Shown here: positions 1-6,803 of the stretch, piece after piece | Position numbering within the stretch: the first letter of the stretch is position 1 | How the letters are laid out: each line of letters opens with the position of its first letter | Origin: Gp6-AA40 sp050742535 | GTDB lineage: Bacteria; Acidobacteriota; Vicinamibacteria; Vicinamibacterales; UBA2999 | Reading direction: 5' to 3' | Assembly (NCBI GenBank): GCA_050742535.1 | Contig: JBOGIQ010000010.1 | Span: 1-44,011 of the forward strand | DNA length: 44,011 nt | Position numbers and translations under genes: made by a program | Notes under the pieces: model-generated | Seen by the model: the letters and a program-made list of their open reading frames with translations, nothing else | The model's database searches: none | Told to the model about the DNA's origin: nothing

Positions 1-398
1 GGGGGACGCGGCCGGCCGTCCATGAAGATCTCGCGCTTCTGCTCCATCCACTGGATGTGGGTATGAACACTGACGACCCGCCCGCTTTCAGGATCGACGT
101 CATTCCAGATGCGAAGATTGCCGACGCCTCGGAATCCGTAGGTGGACGGGTGCGGCTTGCACTGGTGCTCCGGCAGCGTGAGCAGCGATGCGTCCCACGC
201 CTCCGCACGCTGACGTGCGGCATCGTTGATGGGCAGGCCGAGAAAGTCGCCGATATCGGGTCCGGCGGCGCGCTCGATCGAATCCTCGTGCATGATCGGC
301 GCCCACACGCCCGAGAAATCGACCTGCGCAGCCGCCGGTGTGGCGGCGGCACCCCACGCCAGCGTGACGAAGAGGAACACTCGCACGACGTGAGGCAT
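1..398 (-). CDS. Secreted 'DLSGxW'-family protein of unknown function, partial (C-terminus outside window)
   Basis: The reading frame opens with ATG at 398-396 and runs without a stop to base 1, so only about the first 132 residues are present. It starts with a signal peptide (VRVFLFVTLAWGAAATPAAAQ), followed by VDFSGVWAPIMHEDSIERA. A conserved block ends in WMEQKREIFMDGRPRP. The same order of motifs (SGxW, HEDS.ERAAGP, LPLN/LPIN, H-Q-C, DP.S/T...H, IWMDGRPHP) is found in the N-terminal half of the protein at 18666-20495, so the two are paralogues. No enzymatic motif is visible and the family has no function I can name. It is probably periplasmic or outer-surface. It lies just downstream of the hydrolase remnant at 433-540. 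Translation, signal peptide and paralogy are seen directly; location is inferred. Confidence 0.8.
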   Translation of the reverse strand, partial: MPHVVRVFLFVTLAWGAAATPAAAQVDFSGVWAPIMHEDSIERAAGPDIGDFLGLPINDAARQRAEAWDASLLTLPEHQCKPHPSTYGFRGVGNLRIWNDVDPESGRVVSVHTHIQWMEQKREIFMDGRPRP

Positions 399-432
399 GA
401 ATGTTCGGCAGAGAATACTACGGTTTACGCCG

Positions 433-540
433 CTACTGGAACGAGCGCGATGCGGTCGGCCACTTCGAGTCGCCGCAGATTCCGCAATTGGGACCGGCGA
501 AGTAGCCCTCCCCTTTCGCGCTCGTATCGTTCATCAGCTG
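433..540 (-). pseudogene. Remnant of the 3' end of an alpha/beta hydrolase gene (copy of 6804-6911)
   Basis: On the minus strand 540-433 reads as 35 codons plus TAG and encodes QLMNDTSAKGEGYFAGPN, then CGICGDSKW and a short tail. This is nearly identical to the last 35 residues of the complete hydrolase at 6804-7862. The bases just after the stop (+ strand acgccg) also match. Upstream, the codon before CAG-CTG is TAG, and similarity ends abruptly at 541, so no start or protein body remains. This is a truncated duplicate, not a gene. The rest of the gap, 541-684, holds no recognisable gene or repeat. Confidence 0.8.
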
Positions 541-684
541 CTAATCGGACGGCGCACATTCGATCTCGGCGTGAAGCCGTGGGGCGGCACGCCATGGGGG
601 ACCGGGCTTTTCGGACCACTCCGAGGGTGAGTCCGCGCCGAGAGCGCTCGCCGGACACGCCAACGCTGACGTCGAGTCGCTCGT

Positions 685-1845
685 TCAGACAGGAACACGC
701 TGCGTGTGCACACGGACGTTTGTTGCGACTTCGGTGCGACAGAGCGCGTGGAGGAAGCATGTGCGCTCGCCCATGTCGAGCAGCTCGCGCGCGAATGCGT
801 CGTCCTCCGGCGTATCGAGGTAGGTGTGCGTTTCCACCGGATCGGCATGGCCCGGAGCGAAGCGGGTGTCCTGCACGATGCGGTAGCCGTCCAGTTGCTT
901 GCCGATAATCTTTGCGAACCGGCCAAACTGCGTCATGAAGCAGAACCCAATACCTGCGGAGATGTACGTGTTCGCGTCCGGTGCCCGTCCGCGGCCGCCG
1001 TTCGCCGGTGCCTCCTCCGACAGGAGCTGGAAGATCGAACCGTGCGGGTTGTAGACATGCTGTTCGATTACCTTGAGACCATCAGGCCGTACCGTACAGA
1101 TTCCGCGGAGGTGCAGCGTGCGGTGCTGCTCGGGGGCGTAGCTCGATCCCGCGTGACTGGTGGCCTCGTCGGTACGTGGTGACATCCCGCCACGCGCGAC
1201 AAGCGGCTCAGGGAGTGCGGCGCCGGGCGCCACGCCTTCGAACAGCGATCGAGGGTCGGGCAGCGGCGGGCGGTTCATGGACGGGGACACCGCGGGGACG
1301 ACTTCGCGGCCGTTGACCGTAAGCGTGAACGTGTTCGTCAGGGTCTTGCAGATCAGGCCGCTGACAGGCGCGGCAGCAACCGCGCCTGTCACGATCTCCG
1401 TCAGATCGTCGGCATCGCGGGCGACCGCGATCTCGACGTCCAGCTCCACGGGCATCGCGCCGCCAATCATCGTGCGCTGCGGCATCGACCCGTGCATCGT
1501 GTAGTAGTTGTCCTGGGTCAACCGAATGCCTTCGTGATCGACCCGGGCCGCAGCGAGGCCAGCCTGTATCGCATCGATGAAAGACGCCGCCATGCCGGTC
1601 GTCATGAAGGCCAGGGGGCACGGCGCTTCGTCGAGGCCACTGAGATACGCGCCCTCGTCGCTGGCGAGACGCCAGACGCCGCCGGCCGACGAGCAGACGA
1701 TCGCCTCCTTCTGCATGCCGGAGAGCAAGCGCCCGTAGAAGCGGACTGCCTGTCCGCCGCCGGGCTCCGGTGCCGGGCATCGAGCCGCGACGTCGCCGCG
1801 CACCGCGAAGAAACGCGGCAGTCCGCAATCACTCAACGGATTCAT
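685..1845 (-). CDS. OsmC-like protein with tandem OsmC-type halves
   Basis: The 386-residue protein has two OsmC-like halves. The first is around residues 45-190 (CPLAFMTTGMAASFIDAI helix, then MPVELDVEIAV). The second is around 230-375 (YISAGIGFCFMTQFGRFAKI helix, then a C-terminal TCFLHALCR segment with Cys363 and Cys369). OsmC/Ohr proteins are thiol peroxidases acting on organic hydroperoxides. Here the Cys arrangement is not the textbook pair, so peroxidase activity is uncertain. The ATG at 1845 has GAGGAG just upstream. It lies 26 bp after nrsF on the same strand and is probably the third gene of the sigF-nrsF operon, which would link it to redox or metal stress. No signal peptide is seen, so it is likely cytoplasmic. 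Confidence 0.65.
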   Translation of the reverse strand: MNPLSDCGLPRFFAVRGDVAARCPAPEPGGGQAVRFYGRLLSGMQKEAIVCSSAGGVWRLASDEGAYLSGLDEAPCPLAFMTTGMAASFIDAIQAGLAAARVDHEGIRLTQDNYYTMHGSMPQRTMIGGAMPVELDVEIAVARDADDLTEIVTGAVAAAPVSGLICKTLTNTFTLTVNGREVVPAVSPSMNRPPLPDPRSLFEGVAPGAALPEPLVARGGMSPRTDEATSHAGSSYAPEQHRTLHLRGICTVRPDGLKVIEQHVYNPHGSIFQLLSEEAPANGGRGRAPDANTYISAGIGFCFMTQFGRFAKIIGKQLDGYRIVQDTRFAPGHADPVETHTYLDTPEDDAFARELLDMGERTCFLHALCRTEVATNVRVHTQRVPV

Positions 1846-1871
1846 GGTCTCCTCGATCTTCGCACCCTTCG

Positions 1872-2543
1872 CTAACCGCGCGATCGACGGCCGGGGATGG
1901 AGTGCTGCCAGCGCAGCGATTTGAAGCCGGCGCGTGTCAGGAACGCGAGTACCACGACGGTGGCGACTCCATGCCAGAGCACGATGGTGACGGTGAACGC
2001 GTGCCCGCGCGTGATACAGGCCTCAATGTTTGCAATGCTCAGTGCGCCAGCGCCAGCCAGCAGGCTGGTCATTCCCGGAGTCAGCGGCGCCCCATCCTTG
2101 AGCATCCACATCGCTATGCCCCAGAGGGCGGCCCCGCCGAGCGTGATCGACAGGACGCACGGCCAGTCCGTCTCTTGCCCGACTCCGAGCGTCGACAACT
2201 CGCGAAAGTCGTTTACGCATCCCCAGGCGAGAGCCGCCATCAAGACGACCGCAGATACGAGCGGACCGATCGCGGCGCGATCGGCTCGGCCGGGAACGAC
2301 GGACGAAAACGCTGCTACCGCCGCGCCATACGCCGTCGCGAGCAACGCGATTTGCTGGACCACGTACGGCGGATCGACGTTCACCGCGAGCGAGCCCCGT
2401 CGCAGCCAGGCCCATCCCACGACCGCGGCAACATAGGCCGCGCAGCAGGCGAGCCAGTACGCGGCACGCTGCCACGGCGGCGCCAGCACTCGCACCGGTC
2501 TCACACCGGTGCTGAGACGAGTAATCAGATCGTCAGTGTTCAT
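1872..2543 (-). CDS. nrsF: NrsF-type (DUF1109) membrane anti-sigma factor
   Basis: The 223-residue protein begins MNTDDLITRLSTGVRPV, the usual cytoplasmic start of the NrsF/DUF1109 family. About six hydrophobic segments follow (near residues 27-47, 62-83, 92-110, 130-150, 160-176 and 183-203). In Caulobacter, NrsF holds the ECF factor SigF inactive at the membrane and releases it under metal or oxidative stress. Its start overlaps the end of the sigma gene by 11 bp (ATGAACACTGA), a sign of translational coupling and of a 1:1 sigma/anti-sigma pair. Cys residues in the membrane part (ACCAAY, WGCVND, WPCVLS, EACIT) could serve in sensing, as proposed for Caulobacter NrsF. Function is by family; sensing by these cysteines is inferred. 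Confidence 0.85.
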   Translation of the reverse strand: MNTDDLITRLSTGVRPVRVLAPPWQRAAYWLACCAAYVAAVVGWAWLRRGSLAVNVDPPYVVQQIALLATAYGAAVAAFSSVVPGRADRAAIGPLVSAVVLMAALAWGCVNDFRELSTLGVGQETDWPCVLSITLGGAALWGIAMWMLKDGAPLTPGMTSLLAGAGALSIANIEACITRGHAFTVTIVLWHGVATVVVLAFLTRAGFKSLRWQHSIPGRRSRG

Positions 2544-3114
2544 CCGTACCCGCTGCGCCGAGCATGCGTTTCAATGACGCCATCGCCCGGTGTGTCGCGA
2601 CCTTCAGCGCGCTCACACTGGTTCCGGTCGCCACCGATGCCTCTTTCAACGACATTTCCTGCAGCTTCAGCAGTTCGATCGCCTGCCTCTGGGAGGGCGG
2701 CAGATCCTGAATGGCGCGTGTCAACGCTTCCCGGTCTCCCGCGCCTTCATCCTCGGTATTCGCCGTCAGGTCCGCGAAGGTTACGTCCAGCGCCTCGACT
2801 ACAACCTCCCGACGCTGCTGTCGCGCGTAGCGGCGAGCGGCATCGGCGAGCCGATTGCGCACGATCGCGACCATCCACGGCAGAAAGGGGCGATTCGGAT
2901 CGTACGACGCCCGGACGGAATGCATGGACAGCAGCACGTCCTGGACGATGTCTTCAACGTCGGCACTGCTGAGAAACGTGCGCCGCGCCCGGACCACACG
3001 CCGGATGCGGGGCGTGACGAGGGTCAACAAGGCCCGATACGCCTCCCCGTCGCCCGACTGCGCCGAACGCATCAGCAACCGCAGTTGCTCGTCCTGAAGG
3101 TCGCCGGGCGTCAT
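2533..3114 (-). CDS. sigF: ECF sigma factor, SigF type
   Basis: A two-domain sigma-70 family protein of about 193 residues. Region 2 contains DVEDIVQDVLLSMH and FLPWMVAIVRNRLADAAR. Region 4 contains LPPSQRQAIELLKLQEMSLKEAS and a VSALKVATHRAM recognition helix. I chose ATG at 3114. An in-frame ATG at 3144 (AGGTGG upstream) and one at 3207 are possible, but they would place the divergent promoter at 3127-3152 inside the coding region. The partner anti-sigma gene follows with an 11-bp overlap. The bufferin operon is transcribed divergently and carries an exact SigF-type promoter, so this sigma factor most likely drives it. Family and pairing are clear; the start is moderately certain. Confidence 0.88.
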   Translation of the reverse strand: MTPGDLQDEQLRLLMRSAQSGDGEAYRALLTLVTPRIRRVVRARRTFLSSADVEDIVQDVLLSMHSVRASYDPNRPFLPWMVAIVRNRLADAARRYARQQRREVVVEALDVTFADLTANTEDEGAGDREALTRAIQDLPPSQRQAIELLKLQEMSLKEASVATGTSVSALKVATHRAMASLKRMLGAAGTDEH

Positions 3115-3126
3115 GGATGCGCGATG

Positions 3127-3152
3127 GTAACCTTTCGCGCCCATCCACCGAA
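3127..3152 (+). promoter_or_regulatory. SigF-type ECF promoter (GTAACC-N16-CGAA) for the bufferin operon
   Basis: GTAACC at 3127-3132 is followed by exactly 16 bases and CGAA at 3149-3152. This equals the promoter described for Caulobacter SigF. It faces bufA1, whose ATG is at 3226, leaving a leader of roughly 65 bases. Other GTAACC hexamers checked in the window (21542, 33426, 36124) lack CGAA at this spacing. Confidence 0.8.
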
Positions 3153-3225
3153 TACCACCTGTGAAAGCGACGGCCGCTGGAGCGGCAACGTCACTGGTCA
3201 ACACCACTCGCAGGAGGAAACTCGT

Positions 3226-3492
3226 ATGAACTCCCGTTACATCGTCGCGTCGGCACTTGCGGCAGCGATTGCCGCCCCGATTGCGCTGTCGGCGCAGAAG
3301 CCGGCTCCGGCGCCGTCATTCAAGGCGGAGAAGTGCTACGGCATCGCGAAGGCAGGCAAGAACGACTGTGCCTCAACCGGCAACAACTCGTGCGCCGGAA
3401 CCTCGAAGGTCAACAGCGACCCGAAGGCCTGGATCTACGTTCCGTCCGGGTATTGCGACCGCATCGTCGGCGGCGCTCTGCAGCCGAAGTAG
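3226..3492 (+). CDS. bufA1: BufA1-type bufferin precursor (DUF2282), peptide metallophore
   Basis: An 88-residue precursor. It has a signal peptide (VASALAAAIAAPIALSAQ) and a short mature part with four cysteines at 37, 48, 56 and 77, in the family pattern EKCYGIAKAGKNDC, then NSCAGTSKV and GYC. In bufferins, such cysteines are converted by the MNIO enzyme BufB with its partner BufC into thiooxazole-type groups that bind copper in the periplasm. A strong ribosome binding site, AGGAGGA at 3212-3218, precedes the ATG. It is the first gene of the operon behind the SigF promoter and lies 9 bp from bufB. The sequence pattern is seen directly; modification and metal binding are known for the family. 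Confidence 0.9.
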   Translation: MNSRYIVASALAAAIAAPIALSAQKPAPAPSFKAEKCYGIAKAGKNDCASTGNNSCAGTSKVNSDPKAWIYVPSGYCDRIVGGALQPK

Positions 3493-3501
3493 GAAACAGC
3501 G

Positions 3502-4374
3502 GTGGCCATCACCTCGCGCACCGATTCGCGACTGCAGCGTGCCGGCATCGGCCTGCGGCTGCCGCACATCGCGGAGGTGGTGGCTACTCGACCGGACGTT
3601 GGATGGCTCGAAGTCCATCCCGAGAACTTCCTGGCCAACCCGCACGCGACGGAGCTGCTGTCGGATCTGGCGCACGATTATCCGATCTCCGTCCACACCG
3701 TCGGCATTTCGATCGGCAGCGCGGACGGCATCGATCGGGCGCATCTCGATCGCCTCGCGGCGTTCATCGATGCGGTGAACCCAGTCCTCGTCTCCGGGCA
3801 CCTGGCATGGTCTACGTTCGAAGGCCGCTATCTGAACGACCTGCTGCCGCTTCCGTACACGAAGGAAACGCTGCGTCTTGTGGCCGGCCAGCTGGCCGAG
3901 GTCCAGGACCGCCTCGGGCGACCGTATCTGATCGAAAACCCGTCGACCTACATCGGGTTTTCGCACTCGACGATGACCGAGGTCGAGTTTCTGAATGAAC
4001 TCGTTTCAGCCACCGGTTGCCGGCTTCTGTGCGACGTCAGCAATGTCTTCGTCACAGGGCACAACATGAACTTCGATCCGCACGCCTATCTCGAGGCGTT
4101 CCCGGCAGGCACGGTCGATGAGGTGCACCTCGGTGGCTTTACTCCCGAAGACGACGAAGCGACACCGGGAGCGACGGTCCTCATCGACACGCACGCCACG
4201 GCGGTTGCCGGGCCGGTGTGGCCGCTCTATGCGAAAACGCTCGAGTTATTCGGCCGCACGCCGACGCTAATCGAGTGGGACAACGACCTTCCGGTGTTGC
4301 GAGACCTCGTCGCGGAGGCCCACGAGGCCGACGCGATCGGTCACATCTGCGAGGGGGTCCATGCAGACCGCTGA
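3502..4374 (+). CDS. bufB: BufB, MNIO (DUF692) multinuclear non-heme iron oxidase
   Basis: A 290-residue TIM-barrel enzyme of the MNIO family. Family motifs are visible in order: LEVHPENF (37-43), HTVGISIG (His65), GHLAW (His100), LIENPSTYI (Glu145), LLCDVSN (Asp178/Asn181), EVHLGGF (His209), LIDTHA (Asp229, His231) and LIEWDNDLP (Glu258). These are the expected iron ligands. The enzyme oxidises cysteines of the BufA precursor. Translation starts at GTG 3502 with AGGAAA a few bases upstream, 9 bp after the bufA1 stop. The end overlaps bufC by 14 bp, fitting the obligate BufB-BufC pair. All expected metal-binding residues appear present. Confidence 0.92.
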   Translation: MAITSRTDSRLQRAGIGLRLPHIAEVVATRPDVGWLEVHPENFLANPHATELLSDLAHDYPISVHTVGISIGSADGIDRAHLDRLAAFIDAVNPVLVSGHLAWSTFEGRYLNDLLPLPYTKETLRLVAGQLAEVQDRLGRPYLIENPSTYIGFSHSTMTEVEFLNELVSATGCRLLCDVSNVFVTGHNMNFDPHAYLEAFPAGTVDEVHLGGFTPEDDEATPGATVLIDTHATAVAGPVWPLYAKTLELFGRTPTLIEWDNDLPVLRDLVAEAHEADAIGHICEGVHADR

Positions 4375-5122
4375 CGTCCAGCGCCGGTTCATGCACGCCA
4401 TGGTCTCTGGCGAGCCGCCGTGGGCGTGGGACGCCACGCTGGCTGGTGGTGCCTGTCCGGCCCGGCGGCTCGCGATCCATGTCCGGCACTACCGGTCGAG
4501 TCTGACGCGCGCGATCGTTGAGCGATTCCCGGCGACGGTCTGGCTGACCGGGTCGGCGTTCGTCGCTGGGGCCGCGACGGCGTTCGTGCAGGGGCATCCT
4601 CCCGAGCGTCCATGCATCGCGGAATACGGCGAGCGTTTTCCCCGCTCCCTGGCCAGGATGCCGGCCGCGTCGGCGCTGCCGTACCTCGAGCAGTTCGCGA
4701 CGATCGACTGGCATCTCGGTCGTTTGGCGATCGCGACCGACGAGCCGGCCGTGACGTCGCTCGACGACTGTGGTCCCGATTGCATCGTTGATGTTCGGTT
4801 GCGCCTGCAAACGGGTCTGGCCTATCTGGCGGTCGATTGGTCGCTCGACGAGCTCTTCGCGTTCTATCTCTCCGGCGACCCGCCGGACCAGTACGAGATT
4901 CGCCGCGAGCGCACTCTTCTGGAACTGCGCGGATCTCGAGGTGACCTGTCGATCCAGCGACTGAGCGGCGACGCGTTCACCTTTCGATCCGCTCTGCACG
5001 CCGGCATCCCGCTTGGTGAGGCGGAGACAGCCGCGCTGGCGATACACGACAAGTTTGACCTGGCCTCGGCCACCATCGCTCTGATGTCGGAGCGGTTGAT
5101 TATCGCTGTTGAGCCGCACTGA
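4361..5122 (+). CDS. bufC: BufC (DUF2063) partner protein of the MNIO enzyme
   Basis: A 253-residue protein with the N-terminal 'putative DNA-binding' DUF2063 domain (roughly residues 5-100: RRFMHAMVSG, RLAIHVRHYRSSLTRAIVERFPATVWLTG, FVAGAATAFVQGHPP) and a C-terminal domain that ends FDLASATIALMSERL. Despite the old name, proteins of this type act as recognition partners that bring the precursor peptide to the MNIO enzyme. ATG 4361 lies inside the end of bufB, with GAGGGGG just before it, and the stop overlaps the next start (TGATG at 5120-5124). The gene order bufA-bufB-bufC is the usual one. Confidence 0.88.
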   Translation: MQTADVQRRFMHAMVSGEPPWAWDATLAGGACPARRLAIHVRHYRSSLTRAIVERFPATVWLTGSAFVAGAATAFVQGHPPERPCIAEYGERFPRSLARMPAASALPYLEQFATIDWHLGRLAIATDEPAVTSLDDCGPDCIVDVRLRLQTGLAYLAVDWSLDELFAFYLSGDPPDQYEIRRERTLLELRGSRGDLSIQRLSGDAFTFRSALHAGIPLGEAETAALAIHDKFDLASATIALMSERLIIAVEPH

Positions 5123-5592
5123 TGATGACTTGGTATGCCACGTTTGAACGGCTGCGCAGGCGGCTCGAATGGTTTCCGGTGTCCCTGATCCTGCTTGCGG
5201 GACGCATCGGCGTCGGCGCCACGTTTTTCAAAGCCGGCCTGCTGAAGTACCGATCGTGGGAGTTGACCGTGAAGCTGTTCGAGGACGAATATCGCGTGCC
5301 GCTGCTGGATCCGGAGGTCGCCGCGCGAATCGCCATGGTGCAGGAGTTGACGATCCCGATTCTGCTGTTCGCCGGACTGGCAACGCGCATCGCCACTCTG
5401 CCATTGCTCGGAATGATCGCCGTCATCCAGACGTTCGTCTATCCCAACGCGTACAATGACCACCTCGTCTGGGGGGCCATTCTCGTGCTGGTGCTGACGC
5501 GCGGGCCGGGCGTGTTTTCGCTTGACTACATCATCGAGCGCGTGGTTCAACGCACGGTGGGCGCCACGAGTGACGGAGGTATATGCGAGTAG
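5122..5592 (+). CDS. DoxX-family membrane protein of the bufferin operon
   Basis: A 156-residue protein with four hydrophobic helices (near 18-38, 72-90, 93-108 and 114-130) and the DoxX start ILLAGRIGVGATFFKAGLLK. DoxX proteins are small quinone- or thiosulfate-linked or purely accessory membrane proteins, and they are frequent last genes of buf operons. The start overlaps the bufC stop by one base. A second ATG follows directly at 5125. The stop lies within the next gene (10-bp overlap), so translation is coupled. Its exact role in metallophore biology is not known. Confidence 0.85.
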   Translation: MMTWYATFERLRRRLEWFPVSLILLAGRIGVGATFFKAGLLKYRSWELTVKLFEDEYRVPLLDPEVAARIAMVQELTIPILLFAGLATRIATLPLLGMIAVIQTFVYPNAYNDHLVWGAILVLVLTRGPGVFSLDYIIERVVQRTVGATSDGGICE

Positions 5593-6716
5593 TGCTCCTT
5601 CTTGCCTCTCTCGCCGTGCTGGCGGTCCTTCCGCTCCAGGCGCAGGCACCGCGCGCGCGCGTTGACGTTGCCAGGCTCGGACCTCAGATCGGCGATCGCG
5701 TCCCCGACTTCACGCTGCGCGATCAAACCGGAACGGAGCGGACGCTCGAGTCGATCATGGGAAGCCGCGGAGCGATGCTGGTGTTCGTTCGCTCAGCCGA
5801 CTGGTGCCCGTTCTGCCGGACTCAGCTTGTGGAGCTGCAACGTCGCGTTGAAGAGCTCCGCACGCGCGGTATCGGACTCGCCGCAATCAGCTACGACTCG
5901 CAGGAGATCCTCGCCGACTTCGCCAGGCGCCACCGAATCACGTACACACTTCTGTCCGACGTCGGCTCTGCCACGATCAAGCGCTACGGAATCGTGAATA
6001 CGGTGATCGAGGAGGCGTTGGGTCCCAACGGCAAGGATCCCGCCGTGCTCGCCGACCTGGCTCGGTACGTCACGGTGACACAGGCCGCAGAACGTTACCG
6101 CGGTATTCCGTTTCCCGGCACGTTCATGCTCGATCGGCGGGGCCGAGTGACCGCGCGCTTCTTCGAGGATTACTACTGGGAGCGCAATACCGTGTCCAAC
6201 GTCATGCTGCGTGTCGGTGGCGGGAGTGCGCCGGTGGATGCCATCCGCGCCTCAACCCAGCACCTGGACCTCACGGCCTACCCGAGCGATGCGACGGCGG
6301 CGCTCGGCAACCGCTTTTCGCTGGTGGTCGACGTTACGCCGAAGCGCGGCATGCACGTGTACGCCCCAGGCGCGACCTGGTATCGCGTCGTGACCCTGAA
6401 TATCGACGCCCGGCCCCATCTGCGGACGACGCCTGCCAGCTATCCTCCGTCGGAGATCTACCACTTCAAGCCGTTGAACGAGCGCGTGCCAGTGTATAAA
6501 CGGCCGTTCACGCTCCGCGTCGAGGTGGTGCCGGAAGCAACCGCGGAAGCGCGCAAAGCGCTCTCCGGCAAGACCGAATTGGCGATCACCGGCAGCCTGG
6601 ACTATCAGGCCTGCGATGACAGGATCTGTTACAACCCCGTGTCGCTTCCGCTTTCGTGGAAGATCGTGATGCAGGCGAACGTCGCCGGCGCAGCTCCGGC
6701 TCAATCGGCTCGTTAG
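5583..6716 (+). CDS. Secreted redoxin (AhpC/TSA-like) fused to a DsbD-alpha-like domain
   Basis: The 377-residue protein starts with a signal peptide (MRVVLLLASLAVLAVLPLQAQA). A thioredoxin/peroxiredoxin domain covers about 35-210, with the redox pair WCPFC (Cys75, Cys78). A C-terminal domain of about 130 residues ends in LDYQACDDRICYNP (Cys344, Cys349), which matches the N-terminal (alpha) domain of DsbD, the part that passes electrons to periplasmic partners. It is therefore likely a periplasmic thiol-disulfide carrier with two active cysteine pairs in one chain. It overlaps doxX by 10 bp, so it is co-expressed with the bufferin genes and may keep precursor cysteines reduced; that role is inference. 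GGAGGT precedes the ATG. Confidence 0.82.
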   Translation: MRVVLLLASLAVLAVLPLQAQAPRARVDVARLGPQIGDRVPDFTLRDQTGTERTLESIMGSRGAMLVFVRSADWCPFCRTQLVELQRRVEELRTRGIGLAAISYDSQEILADFARRHRITYTLLSDVGSATIKRYGIVNTVIEEALGPNGKDPAVLADLARYVTVTQAAERYRGIPFPGTFMLDRRGRVTARFFEDYYWERNTVSNVMLRVGGGSAPVDAIRASTQHLDLTAYPSDATAALGNRFSLVVDVTPKRGMHVYAPGATWYRVVTLNIDARPHLRTTPASYPPSEIYHFKPLNERVPVYKRPFTLRVEVVPEATAEARKALSGKTELAITGSLDYQACDDRICYNPVSLPLSWKIVMQANVAGAAPAQSAR

Positions 6717-6755
6717 GGATGCACGAACCGCCCAGCCCGGCTTCACCGTAAACGT

Positions 6756-6783
6756 CCAGCGTTGACGATTGGTGATTCGCTGG
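6756..6783. terminator. Weak stem-loop between convergent genes
   Basis: CCAGCG (6756-6761) can pair with CGCTGG (6778-6783) across a 16-base loop, in the 87-bp gap between the redoxin stop (6716) and the convergent hydrolase stop (6804). There is no T-tract. It could be a transcription end or chance. Confidence 0.22.
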
Positions 6784-6803
6784 CGCATGACGTGATCACG
6801 CCG

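Noticed and set aside
57..908. Open frame of 283 codons on the plus strand
   Set aside because: It is rich in Arg and Ser with no domain text and lies opposite the partial gene, the remnant and the OsmC gene. It is a frame shadow in GC-rich DNA.
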